DNA of 64,000 bases. Origin: DATAGF01 sp963819845 (GTDB taxonomy: Bacteria; Actinomycetota; Thermoleophilia; Miltoncostaeales; Miltoncostaeaceae). Both the position numbers and the translations under genes were made by a program. Positions within the stretch are counted from its first letter, which is position 1. Every line of letters begins with the position of its first letter. The notes under the pieces are model-generated. The model was not told where the DNA came from and did no database searches. It saw nothing but the letters and a program-made list of their open reading frames with translations. This document shows positions 32,905 through 41,241 of the stretch, piece by piece. The DNA lies in contig CAWFXQ010000008.1 in NCBI GenBank assembly GCA_963819845.1, positions 558,001 through 622,000 of the forward strand, read 5' to 3'.

Positions 32905-33714
32905 ATGGACCTCAAGCTCTTCGCCCGAGTCATCTGGCGGTTCCGATACCTCGTGGGAGGAGCGCTCGTCCTCGGGCTCGTCCTCGCCTACGCGACCTAC
33001 GCCCAGAGCGGCGGCCAGGAGCGGTGGACGAGCGAGTCGTCCCTCCTCGTGACCCAGCGCGGCTTCCCCTGGGGGCGCGTCGCGATCCCCGTCGAGGCGA
33101 CCCCCGTGATCGAGCCCGGCGGCGAGCCGGAGCCGTTCACACCGGAGTACGCCGACCCGAGCCGGCTCACCTCGCTGGCGACGCTCTACGCGCAGCTCGC
33201 CGAGAGCGACCAGGTGCGGGCGCTCGTCATCGCCGACGGCGGTCTCGAGCCGGGCGCGCTCATCGACGCGCGGCCCATCGTCGGGGGCGCCAACGACGAC
33301 GAGAGCCTGCCGCTGATCGCGGTCACCACCGTCGCCGGCACCGCCGAGGGGTCCCTGCAGCTCACCCAGCGCGTCAGCGACGCGTTCAAGCAGTACCTGC
33401 TGGCCGAGCAGGAGCGGAACGAGATCCCGCCCGATCAGCGGGTCAGGGTGGACGTCGTCAAGCAGCCCGGCTCCGAGGTCCCCGGCGTCGCGACGTTGGT
33501 GCAGGGCCGCTCGCTGACGCGCCCGGCGGTGCTCTTCATCGCGCTCGCCATCGCCGCGATCGGACTGGCCTTCATCCTCGAGAACCTCCGCCCCGCGCGC
33601 CGGCCGTCGCCGGACGACCGGGACGCCGTCCCGCCCGCGGCCGACGGCGCGAAGCCCGCCGGCCGCGGCCGCGGCCGGGACCGGCTGGCCCGCACGCCCT
33701 CCTCGGGCACGTAG
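32905..33714 (+). CDS. Wzz/CpsC-like chain-length determinant
   Basis: A 269-residue protein with the polysaccharide co-polymerase layout: an N-terminal membrane helix (FRYLVGGALVLGLVLAYATYA), a periplasmic/extracytoplasmic domain of about 180 residues, and a second helix (PAVLFIALAIAAIGLAFIL) followed by a basic cytoplasmic tail. No kinase domain or tyrosine cluster is attached. I use the ATG at 32905, which sets the first helix close to the N-terminus; ATG 32827 adds 26 residues and follows a TAGGGT hexamer, so it cannot be excluded. Followed after 15 bp by the O-antigen ligase/polymerase gene. Confidence 0.8.
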   Translation: MDLKLFARVIWRFRYLVGGALVLGLVLAYATYAQSGGQERWTSESSLLVTQRGFPWGRVAIPVEATPVIEPGGEPEPFTPEYADPSRLTSLATLYAQLAESDQVRALVIADGGLEPGALIDARPIVGGANDDESLPLIAVTTVAGTAEGSLQLTQRVSDAFKQYLLAEQERNEIPPDQRVRVDVVKQPGSEVPGVATLVQGRSLTRPAVLFIALAIAAIGLAFILENLRPARRPSPDDRDAVPPAADGAKPAGRGRGRDRLARTPSSGT

Positions 33715-33729
33715 ACGCCGGGCACCGCA

Positions 33730-35238
33730 ATGGCCGCCGTCGCCCCGCCCGCCGACCGCGGAAGGCTGCTCCTCCCGGCGACGCTCCTGCTCGGCGCCAT
33801 CGCGGTGGAGCTGTCGGCGGCGAGCGGGGTCGCGATGGCCGCCGTGGGCGCCGTCGCCGGCGGGGCGTTCCTCGGCGCGGTCGTCATCCGGCGGGGCGGC
33901 TTCGAGTGGACCACGCTGCTCGCGGCCATCCTGGCCATCATCGTCCTGATCCCGATCAACAGGTACGCCCTCCCCGGCGCCCTGCCGTTCGAGATCGAGC
34001 CGTACCGGCTGGCCGTCGCCGCGGCGATCGCGCTCTGGGTCTGCGCCCTGCTCATCGACCCCCGGGTGCGCCTGCGCTCGAGCGGCTTCGAGGCGCCGCT
34101 GGCCCTGCTCGTGGCCGCGACGCTGGCGTCGGTGATCGTGAACGGCGATCGGGTCGCGCAGCTCAGCGGGGACGTGGCGAAGAGCCTCACCTTCCTGGCG
34201 AGCTTCCTCCTGTTCTTCTTCATGTTCGTGAGCGTGGTGCGCACGCGGCGCGCGCTCGACGGGCTGATCATGCTCTTGGTCGGCGCGGGCGCCCTGGTCG
34301 CCGCGCTGACGATCTACGAGTCGCGCAGCGGCTACAACGTCTTCGACCACCTCCAGCAGTTCGTGCCGGTGCTCAACCTCACCGGCTCGCCCTACGTCCC
34401 CGAGCGGGGCGGCCTCGCCCGCGCGTACGGCTCCGGGCAGCACCCGATCGCCACGGGGGCGGCGTTCGTCATCCTCATCCCGCTGGCGATCTACCTGATG
34501 AAGAGCCAGGCGAGGAAGGTGCTGTGGGGGGCGTCCTGCGTGCTCCTGTTGCTCGGGGCCCTGGCGACGATCTCCAAGACCAGCGTCGTGATGCTCGTCG
34601 CTCTGCTGATCGTCTACCTCTGGCTGCGCCCGCGCGAGACCAAGCGGCTGTGGCCCCTCATCATCCCCCTGCTGGTCGTCGTCCACATCGCCCTCCCCGG
34701 CACCATCGGCTCCCTCAAGTCGTCGTTCTTCCCCGAGGGCGGCCTGATCGCCGAGAACAGCGAGAACGCCGGCTACCGCGGCAGCGCGCGCCTCGCCGAC
34801 GTCGGGCCCGCCCTCGACGAATTCCAGCAGCAGCCGTTCGTCGGCAAGGGCTACGGCACGCTGATCGTCGAGGAGGGCCGCGCCAACGCCCCGATCCTCG
34901 ACAACCAGTGGCTCGGCACTCTGCTGGAGATCGGCGCGGTCGGCGTGATCGCCTGGCTGTGGCTGCTGTGCCGGGCCGTGCGCCTGCTGGGGCGCCGGGC
35001 GCGGGAGGACACAGGGAACCTGGGACTGCTCGCCGCGGGCATCGCGGCCTCGATCACCGCCTTCGCCATCGGGATGTTCACGTACGACGCCTTCGCGTTC
35101 ATCCAGGTGACGTTCGTCTTCTTCATCCTGCTGAGCTTCGGCGCCGTCCTCATCCGCAAGCGGAAGGTCGCGGCGGAGCCCGCGCGGCCGCCGCTCCGGC
35201 CGGCCGGACGGCTCGCGGTGGACGGCCGCCGTGGATGA
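33730..35238 (+). CDS. O-antigen ligase/polymerase-like membrane protein (Wzy_C domain)
   Basis: A 502-residue protein with about twelve hydrophobic segments. The large extracytoplasmic loop and following helices carry the O-antigen ligase pattern: ENAGYRGSARLADVGPALDEF, then PFVGKGYGTLI and DNQWLGTLLEIGAVGVIAWL. In a Wzx/Wzy locus this is most likely the polymerase; family membership alone does not separate ligase from polymerase. It lies between the Wzz-like gene and a small membrane protein gene that overlaps its 3' end by 8 bp. Confidence 0.88.
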   Translation: MAAVAPPADRGRLLLPATLLLGAIAVELSAASGVAMAAVGAVAGGAFLGAVVIRRGGFEWTTLLAAILAIIVLIPINRYALPGALPFEIEPYRLAVAAAIALWVCALLIDPRVRLRSSGFEAPLALLVAATLASVIVNGDRVAQLSGDVAKSLTFLASFLLFFFMFVSVVRTRRALDGLIMLLVGAGALVAALTIYESRSGYNVFDHLQQFVPVLNLTGSPYVPERGGLARAYGSGQHPIATGAAFVILIPLAIYLMKSQARKVLWGASCVLLLLGALATISKTSVVMLVALLIVYLWLRPRETKRLWPLIIPLLVVVHIALPGTIGSLKSSFFPEGGLIAENSENAGYRGSARLADVGPALDEFQQQPFVGKGYGTLIVEEGRANAPILDNQWLGTLLEIGAVGVIAWLWLLCRAVRLLGRRAREDTGNLGLLAAGIAASITAFAIGMFTYDAFAFIQVTFVFFILLSFGAVLIRKRKVAAEPARPPLRPAGRLAVDGRRG

Positions 35239-35524
35239 CCGGGCCGACGGCGGGCGCCTGCCCCCGAAGCGCCGGGGCGGGCGGCGCACGCCGCTCGACG
35301 GCTGGCTGGCGGACGTCGTCGTCGGCGTCGTCGTCGGGAGCCTGATCGTCGGGGGGCTGGGCCAGTCGGTCCTCGTCACCGCCCGGGTCGGCGGCAGCAC
35401 GCTCGTCGCCGTCATCCTGGTGGCGACCGGGTCGATCCTCGGGGTGGCGTTCATGCGCCTGGTGCGCGCCCGGGCGGAGGCCGACGACGAGCGGGTCGCG
35501 CCCCCGCAGGGCGAGGACTTCTAG
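35231..35524 (+). CDS. Small membrane protein of EPS locus
   Basis: A 97-residue protein with a basic N-terminus, two hydrophobic helices (DVVVGVVVGSLIVGGLGQSV and STLVAVILVATGSILGVAFM) and an acidic tail. No family recognised. Its start overlaps the polymerase gene by 8 bp and its stop overlaps the convergent GT2 gene by 4 bp. The coupling suggests a subunit or accessory of the polymerase/chain-length system. Confidence 0.65.
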   Translation: MDDRADGGRLPPKRRGGRRTPLDGWLADVVVGVVVGSLIVGGLGQSVLVTARVGGSTLVAVILVATGSILGVAFMRLVRARAEADDERVAPPQGEDF

Positions 35525-36423
35525 GCCGGCGGCCCCGCGGTCGGGGCGGGGTCCCGCCTGCCGCGCGCCTCGCGGGCGCGGGCCGGCAGGTTGCGCAGGC
35601 TCTGCTGGGACCGGACGTACGCGACGACGGCCGGGTCGGCGCAGCGGCGCTCGCGCCGGGCGGCCGCGCCCGCGTAGCCCCAGAGGAGCGCGAGCGCCGA
35701 CGGGTCGTCGCGGGCCAGCCAGAGGGAGCGCACCATCAGGTACCACGGCCGGTAGCCCATGAAGTGGGCGGTGCGGCCCTGGGTGATGCGGGCCCGGTGC
35801 ATCCCCCCGTCCCGCGAGCCCTCGGGCCGGTGGTGGCGGAACGGCAGATCGAGCTGGGTGCGGGTGCGCCACCCGAGGGCGTTCGCCTTGAACTCGTCGA
35901 TGCCGTCCCACCCCAGGCGCTCCTCGAGCGGGAGCACCTGGCGCAGGCACTCCCAGCGCCACGCCCGCGAGGCGCCCCAGACCGTCGTTCCCGTGACGTG
36001 GCGCTGGCGCCAATCGCCGCCCTCGAGCTCGTAGCAGGTGCCGCTGGAGATCCCGAGGCCCGGGTCGTCGGCGAACCGGGCCGAGAGGCACTGGAAGTAG
36101 TCGGGGTCGAAGGAGACGTCCGCGTCGAGGTTGACCACCAGGTCGGGCGGGTCGCCGATCGCCGCGATGCCGGCGTGCAGCGCGCGCACGATCGGGGCGC
36201 CGCGCACGGGCGACGGGTCGCCCTCGACGCTGAGGACCTCGATCCACGGCAGCTCGCGCGCGAGCTGCCGGGCCAGGTTGACGGTGCCGTCGCGGGAGCC
36301 GTTGTCGATGATGATCCAGCGCCGCGGCGGGTGTGTCTGAGCGGCGAGGCTCTCCGCGAGCCTCCGTAGGTTGGACGCCTCGTCGCGGGCGGGGGTCAGG
36401 CAGATGTACGAGGGCACGGTCAT
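35521..36423 (-). CDS. Glycosyltransferase family 2
   Basis: A 300-residue GT-A protein: SYICLTPARDEASNLRRLAESL, RWIIIDNGSRDGTV, then the metal motif VVNLDADVSFDPDYF (DAD) and GWDGIDEFKANALGW. No membrane segments. ATG at 36423 overlaps the asparagine-synthase stop as ATGA, so the pair is coupled. The same frame remains open rightwards over the upstream gene but without meaning. Predicted donor unknown. Confidence 0.9.
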   Translation of the reverse strand: MTVPSYICLTPARDEASNLRRLAESLAAQTHPPRRWIIIDNGSRDGTVNLARQLARELPWIEVLSVEGDPSPVRGAPIVRALHAGIAAIGDPPDLVVNLDADVSFDPDYFQCLSARFADDPGLGISSGTCYELEGGDWRQRHVTGTTVWGASRAWRWECLRQVLPLEERLGWDGIDEFKANALGWRTRTQLDLPFRHHRPEGSRDGGMHRARITQGRTAHFMGYRPWYLMVRSLWLARDDPSALALLWGYAGAAARRERRCADPAVVAYVRSQQSLRNLPARAREARGRRDPAPTAGPPA

Positions 36424-38339
36424 CAGGCCGAGAGGCGGACCGTCTCCCGCGCCGGCGGGGCCCCGGTCGCCCGTGGGAGGTAGGTTGACAGCCAGACCTC
36501 GAGCATCATGATCGACAGCAGCGTGCGCCCCCCGCCGCCGCCGCCGCCGAGGTAGTCGCCCACCATCCGGCCGACCTCGGCCCGGTCGAGGAGATCGGCG
36601 TAGCGGGGCGACGGGTCGAGCAGGTAGTCGGCGATCGCGCCCTCGGCCTGCGAGCGGAACCACGCGTCCACGGCGGGCTTGAAGAACCCGATCTTCGGCT
36701 TGTCGATCACGCGGTCCGGGACGATGCCGCGGGCCGCGTGCTTGAGGACGTGCTTGGTCGTGAGGCGGCGGACCTTCAGGCCGGCGGGGATGGTCGCGCA
36801 GAACTCCACGACCTCGTGGTCGAGGAAGGGGACGCGCACCTCGAGCGAGTGCGCCATCGAGGTCCGGTCGAAGTAGTGGAGCATGTCGTTGACGAGGCCG
36901 AGCTGCGCGTCGAGGTGGAGCGCCGCGGGCAGCGGGTCGTTGACGAGCCCGTCCATGCGCGCGAGGGCGGCGCGATGGGCCGCGCGGCCGTCGAGCTCGG
37001 CGAGGGGCCCACGCGCCAGGCGGGCCCGCAGGCCCGCGTCGAAGTGACCGCTCATCTCCAGGAGGCGCGCGGCCGGCTCCGGCGCGGCCAGCGTCCGGGC
37101 CGCGCGCCTCAGGCGCGCCGGCGCCAGGGGCACGAGGCGCTCGCCGGCGCCGCGGAGCGGGCCGGGCACGCGGCGCCACTCGCCCACGAGGGAGGCGGCC
37201 TTGTGCTTCGGGTAGCCGCCCAGCAGCTCGTCGGCGCCCTGCCCGGAGAGCGCCACCGTGACGTGCTTCCTCGCCAGCTCGCAGAGCGCGATGAACCCGA
37301 GCGCCGAGAGGTCGGCGAGCGGCTCGTCGAGGTGCCAGACGAGCTCGGCGACGTCGATGGCCTGCTCGCGGAACGAGAGCTCCAGCTCGTGGTGCTCCGC
37401 TCCGAACGCGCTGGCGACCATGCGGGCGTCGGCGAGCTCGTTGCCCTCGCGATCCTCCGCGAACCCGACGGAGAAGGTCGTGACCGGGCCGCTCATGTTG
37501 CGGGCCATCAGGGCGACGATGAGGCTGGAGTCGAGCCCGCCGCTGAGCATCGCCCCGAGGGGCACGTCGGCCATGAGGCGCATCCGCACCGAGTCCTCGA
37601 GCTCGGCGAGCAGCCGCTCGGCGTAGTGGTCCACGCCGAGATCGGGCCCGGGGGCGGGGGGCGGGTACGACCAGAACGCCTCCTCGCGGACCCTCCCGTC
37701 GCCGACCACCAGCACGTGCCCGGGGGGCAGCTTCCGCACGCCCTCGAGCGGGGTCCGCGGGCCGGGCACGAAACCGAGCGACAGGTAGGCGTCGATCGCC
37801 TCGACGTCGAGGCGCGGCTCCACCAGCCCGCTCGCGAGCAGGCTCTTGAGCTCCGACGCGAAGACCAAGAGGTCGCCGGCGCGCGCGTAGTAGAGGGGCT
37901 TGATCCCGAGCCGGTCGCGCGCGAGCACGGCGCGGCGGCGGCGGTCGTCCCAGAGGACGATCCCGAACATGCCGCGCAGCCGGGCCGGGAACGCGGGCCC
38001 GTGCTCCTCGTAGAGGTGCGGGATCACCTCGGTGTCGCACCGGCTCCTGAAGCGGTGCCCCCGGTCCGCGAGCTCGCGCCGGATCCCCACGTGGTTGTAC
38101 AGCTCCCCGTTCTGCGCGGCCCAGATACGCCCCGACTCGTCAGAGAAGGGCTGGTGGCCGCCCTCGACGTCGACGACGCTGAGGCGCCGCACGCCGATCG
38201 CGACCCCCGCGGCGACGTGGACGCCCCGGTCGTCGGGCCCGCGGTGCGTCATCGCGTCGGTCATCCGGTCGAGGACCTCGGGGGGGACGACGGTCCGCGG
38301 GTCGCCCCCCACCTGGATCACGCCGCAGATGCCGCACAT
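36423..38339 (-). CDS. Asparagine synthase (glutamine-hydrolysing) family protein of EPS locus
   Basis: A 638-residue AsnB-type amidotransferase. Start ATG at 38339 is fixed by the sequence MCGICGVI, which exposes the glutaminase nucleophile Cys2. The N-terminal glutaminase domain has THRGPDDRG and NGELYNH; the synthetase domain has the PP-loop LSGGLDSSLIVAL. Such homologues are common in exopolysaccharide loci, where they probably amidate a uronic acid or amino-acid substituent instead of making asparagine. Odd: a run of eight glycines (YLGGGGGGGG) near the C-terminus. Coupled to the GT2 gene downstream. Confidence 0.9.
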   Translation of the reverse strand: MCGICGVIQVGGDPRTVVPPEVLDRMTDAMTHRGPDDRGVHVAAGVAIGVRRLSVVDVEGGHQPFSDESGRIWAAQNGELYNHVGIRRELADRGHRFRSRCDTEVIPHLYEEHGPAFPARLRGMFGIVLWDDRRRRAVLARDRLGIKPLYYARAGDLLVFASELKSLLASGLVEPRLDVEAIDAYLSLGFVPGPRTPLEGVRKLPPGHVLVVGDGRVREEAFWSYPPPAPGPDLGVDHYAERLLAELEDSVRMRLMADVPLGAMLSGGLDSSLIVALMARNMSGPVTTFSVGFAEDREGNELADARMVASAFGAEHHELELSFREQAIDVAELVWHLDEPLADLSALGFIALCELARKHVTVALSGQGADELLGGYPKHKAASLVGEWRRVPGPLRGAGERLVPLAPARLRRAARTLAAPEPAARLLEMSGHFDAGLRARLARGPLAELDGRAAHRAALARMDGLVNDPLPAALHLDAQLGLVNDMLHYFDRTSMAHSLEVRVPFLDHEVVEFCATIPAGLKVRRLTTKHVLKHAARGIVPDRVIDKPKIGFFKPAVDAWFRSQAEGAIADYLLDPSPRYADLLDRAEVGRMVGDYLGGGGGGGRTLLSIMMLEVWLSTYLPRATGAPPARETVRLSA

Positions 38340-38419
38340 GTCCGTCAACGCTACCGGCCCACCCACCGCGCGACGACCTCCGGACGGCGCGTGCGTGCGC
38401 CGAACGGGGGGCCTCACAA

Positions 38420-38434
38420 CCTAGTCGTCCGGCC
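38420..38434 (+). promoter_or_regulatory. EPS-locus shared 15-bp motif, copy 3 (diverged)
   Basis: CCTAGTCGTCCGGCC matches 12 of 15 positions of the copy-1 sequence. Located in the gap between the asparagine-synthase gene and the C-methyltransferase gene, 37 bp before the latter. Confidence 0.35.
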
Positions 38435-38471
38435 GGTCCGCTCGGGTCCCTCAGGTTCGATGATTTCCGCG

Positions 38472-39776
38472 ATGTCCGACGTCGCCACGCTCCCGCCGAT
38501 CCCCTGCCGATTCTGCGACGCGCCCGTGAGGCGGACCGTGGTCAACCTCGGCATGTCGCCCCTCTGCCAGACGATCATCGGCCCCGAGGGGCTCGACGCC
38601 ATGGAGCCCTTCTACCCGCTGCACCTGCGGGTCTGCGAGGCCTGCTTCCTCGTGCAGCTCCCCGAGCTGGTCGCCCCGGAGGAGATCTTCAGCGAGTACG
38701 CCTACTTCTCGTCGTACTCCGACTCGTGGGTCGAGCACGCGCGCCGGTATCAGGTCGACATGACCGAGCGCCTGGGGCTTGGCGCCGACGACCTCGTGGT
38801 CGAGGTCGCCAGCAACGACGGGTACCTGCTCCAGCACTTCCTCGCGGCGGGGATCCCGGTGCTGGGCATCGAGCCGGCGGCCAACGTGGCCGCGGTGGCC
38901 GAGGAGCGCGGCATCCCCAGCCGGGTGGTCTTCCTCGGCGCGGAGTCGGGCGAGGCGATCGCCGCCGCGACGGGCGGGGCGAGCCTCGTCGCCGGCAACA
39001 ACGTCTTCGCGCACGTCCCCGACATCCGCGGCTTCACGGAGGGCCTGCGGCGCCTGCTGCGCCCCGACGGCGTCCTGACGCTCGAGTTCCCCCACCTCCA
39101 GAGGCTGGTGGAGGGCAACCAGTTCGACACCGTCTACCACGAGCACTTCTCGTACCTCTCGTTCGGCACCTCGCGGGCGATCCTGGAGGCCCACGGCCTC
39201 GTGGTCTTCGACGTCGACGAGCTGCCCACCCACGGCGGCTCCCTGCGCCTCTACGCCCACCGCGCCGACGGCCCCGCGCGCCCGGTCGCCCCGGCGGTGG
39301 CGAACCTCGCGGCGCGCGAGGAGCGGCTCGGCTACCGCACCCTGGCGCCCTACGAGGGCTTCGGGCAGCGCGTCGCCGCGACTCGCCGGGACCTTCTGCG
39401 ATTCCTGATCGACGAGCGGGAGGCCGGCCGGAGCGTCGTGGCGTACGGGGCGCCCGGGAAGTCGGCGACCCTCCTCAACTACTGCGGCATCCGGCCGGAC
39501 CTCCTCGCCTACACGGTCGACCGCAACCCGTACAAGCAGGGCCGCTTCCTGCCCGGGACGCGCATCCCGGTCCACCCGCCCGAGCGCATCGCGCAGACGC
39601 GCCCGGACGTCGTGCTGATCCTGCCCTGGAACCTCCGGGCCGAGATCGGGCGCCAGCTCGCCTACGTCGGGGAGTGGGGCGGGCGGCTCGCCGTGCCGAT
39701 CCCGACCGTGGAGGTCTTCGACCCACCGGCGGCGGAGGCGGCGGACGGCGCGCGCCCGCGGGAGGCCGTGGCGTGA
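38472..39776 (+). CDS. Sugar C-methyltransferase family protein (NovU/TylCIII type)
   Basis: A 434-residue three-part protein: N-terminal zinc-binding segment (CRFCDAPVRRT and CEACFLVQLPELVAPEEIF), central SAM-binding domain (LVVEVASNDGYLLQHFL, PDGVLTLEFPHL) and a C-terminal domain (SVVAYGAPGKSATLLNYCGI, KQGRFLPGTRIPVHPPE). This is the architecture of C-methyltransferases acting on nucleotide-activated keto sugars. ATG at 38472 used; ATG at 38460 in frame is an alternative. First gene of a six-gene coupled series; the next start overlaps as GTGA. Confidence 0.88.
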   Translation: MSDVATLPPIPCRFCDAPVRRTVVNLGMSPLCQTIIGPEGLDAMEPFYPLHLRVCEACFLVQLPELVAPEEIFSEYAYFSSYSDSWVEHARRYQVDMTERLGLGADDLVVEVASNDGYLLQHFLAAGIPVLGIEPAANVAAVAEERGIPSRVVFLGAESGEAIAAATGGASLVAGNNVFAHVPDIRGFTEGLRRLLRPDGVLTLEFPHLQRLVEGNQFDTVYHEHFSYLSFGTSRAILEAHGLVVFDVDELPTHGGSLRLYAHRADGPARPVAPAVANLAAREERLGYRTLAPYEGFGQRVAATRRDLLRFLIDEREAGRSVVAYGAPGKSATLLNYCGIRPDLLAYTVDRNPYKQGRFLPGTRIPVHPPERIAQTRPDVVLILPWNLRAEIGRQLAYVGEWGGRLAVPIPTVEVFDPPAAEAADGARPREAVA

Positions 39777-40597
39777 AGGTCGTCATCTTCTGCGGGGGCA
39801 TGGGGCTGCGCATGCGCGAGGCCTCGCAGCTGGTCCCCAAGCCGATGGTGACGATCGGCGGCCGTCCCCTCCTCTGGCACCTGATGAGCTACTACGCCCA
39901 CTACGGCCACCGCGACTTCGTCCTGTGCACCGGCTACAAGGGCGAGGTCATCGAGGCGTATTTCCGCGACGCCGTGGACGGCTCCACCGAGGTCTACGTG
40001 CTCGACGACGGCAGCGAGCGCATCGAGATCGAGCGCCCCGACATGAGCGGCTGGAGCGTCACCCTGGTCAACACCGGCCTCGAGGCGAACATCGCCCAGC
40101 GGCTGCTCGCGGCGCGCCCCCACCTGGAGGGCGAGGAGATGTTCCTCGCGAACTACGGCGACGTGCTGTCGGACGTGGACCTGGACGCCCTGGTGGCGGC
40201 GTTCGAGGACTCCGGACGCACCGCCGGCCTGGTCTGCGTGCGGCCGCCGCACACCTTTCACGTCGTCGAGATGGGCGCGGCGGAGGGCATGCTCGCGCCG
40301 GTCACCACCCTGGGCGAGTTCAGCCGCGCGGACGTCTGGATCAACGGGGGCTTCTTCACCCTCCGGCCCGCGGTGTTCGATGCGATCGAGCCCGGGGAGG
40401 AGCTGGTCGAGCGCCCGTTCCAGCGGCTCGCGGGCGCAGGTGAGCTGCTCGCGCACCGGCACGACGGCTTCTGGGTCCCCATGGACAGCCTGAAGGACCG
40501 CCAGCACCTGGAGGACCTCTGGGAGGCGGGCGCTGACGTCTGGAGCGTCTGGCGCGGGCAGGAGCCAGAGCCTCGGGCGGAGGTCCTCGCGCGCTGA
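39773..40597 (+). CDS. rfbF: Glucose-1-phosphate cytidylyltransferase
   Basis: A 274-residue nucleotidyltransferase that joins CTP and glucose-1-phosphate to CDP-glucose. The N-terminal VVIFCGGMGLRMREASQLVPKPMVTIGGRPLLWHLM (diagnostic piece: GGMGLRMREASQLVPKPMV) and NYGDVLSDVDLDALV with GFWVPMDSLKD are family-specific. GTG start overlapping the previous stop. The usual partner, CDP-glucose 4,6-dehydratase, is not in this window, so the fate of the CDP-sugar is open. The next start overlaps the stop by one base (TGATG). Confidence 0.9.
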   Translation: MKVVIFCGGMGLRMREASQLVPKPMVTIGGRPLLWHLMSYYAHYGHRDFVLCTGYKGEVIEAYFRDAVDGSTEVYVLDDGSERIEIERPDMSGWSVTLVNTGLEANIAQRLLAARPHLEGEEMFLANYGDVLSDVDLDALVAAFEDSGRTAGLVCVRPPHTFHVVEMGAAEGMLAPVTTLGEFSRADVWINGGFFTLRPAVFDAIEPGEELVERPFQRLAGAGELLAHRHDGFWVPMDSLKDRQHLEDLWEAGADVWSVWRGQEPEPRAEVLAR

Positions 40598-41241
40598 TGC
40601 TCGAGCTGGGCCTGGGAGGCCGGGGGCCGATGACCCTGCTGGCGGTCGGCTGCCACGCCGACGACCTCGAGATCGGGTGCGCCGGCGCCGTGCTCGAGCT
40701 GGCGGCCCGCGGGGCGCTCGCCGAGGTCTGGTGGGTGGTGCTCAGCGGGTCGGACGGCCGCGCCGACGAGGCGCGCGTCGCCGCCGCCGACCTGCTCGAC
40801 GGCATCCCCCACACGGTGATCGTGGAGGGGTTCCGGGAGAGCTTCATGCCGTGGCAGGCCGAGCGCGTGAAGACCTTCTTCGAGTCGCTCCGGAGCCAGG
40901 TCGAGCCGGGCCTCGTGCTCACCCACCAGCGCGCCGACCTCCACCAGGACCACCGGCTCGCGGCGGAGCTCGCCCTCAACACCTTCCGCGACCACCTGCT
41001 GCTGGGGTTCGAGATCCCCAAGTACGACGGGGACATGGGAGCGCCCAACGCCTACATGCGCCTCTCGGCGGAGGTCGCCGACCGCAAGCTCGAGCTGCTC
41101 GCGCGGCACTTCGCGAGCCAGCAGGACCGGCCGTGGTACGACGAGGAGGTCTTCCGCGGCCTCCTCCGCATCCGCGGGATGGAGTGCAACTCGCCGAGCG
41201 GGTACGCCGAGGCGTTCTACGCGAGCAAGGTGGTGCTGTGA
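40597..41241 (+). CDS. PIG-L (LmbE) family deacetylase
   Basis: A 214-residue zinc hydrolase. Zinc motif LLAVGCHADDLEIGCAGAV near residue 16 and distal ADLHQDHRLAAELALNTF; LLGFEIPKYDGDMGAPN is typical of the BshB/LmbE-like subgroup in sugar clusters. Starts with ATG overlapping the rfbF stop. Expected to deacetylate an N-acyl-amino sugar or conjugate made by this block. It is only distantly similar to the PIG-L protein at 24654. Confidence 0.9.
   Translation: MLELGLGGRGPMTLLAVGCHADDLEIGCAGAVLELAARGALAEVWWVVLSGSDGRADEARVAAADLLDGIPHTVIVEGFRESFMPWQAERVKTFFESLRSQVEPGLVLTHQRADLHQDHRLAAELALNTFRDHLLLGFEIPKYDGDMGAPNAYMRLSAEVADRKLELLARHFASQQDRPWYDEEVFRGLLRIRGMECNSPSGYAEAFYASKVVL

Noticed and set aside
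36530..36560. CCGCCGCCGCC run as microsatellite or regulatory repeat
   Set aside because: It codes for the eight-glycine run in the asparagine-synthase homologue; frame and length are consistent with coding.
35521..38040. Single large protein containing the GT2 domain
   Set aside because: Residues before the ATG at 36423 are out-of-phase translation of the asparagine-synthase gene.
36423..38339. Asparagine-synthase homologue as the missing lasso cyclase
   Set aside because: It has an intact glutaminase domain with Cys2, is coupled to a glycosyltransferase gene and lies 30 kb away in a polysaccharide locus. A role in trans is not excluded but nothing supports it.
36738..39776. 1012-residue frame ending in the C-methyltransferase
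   Set aside because: The N-terminal 560 residues are antisense to the asparagine-synthase gene and have no protein-like pattern.
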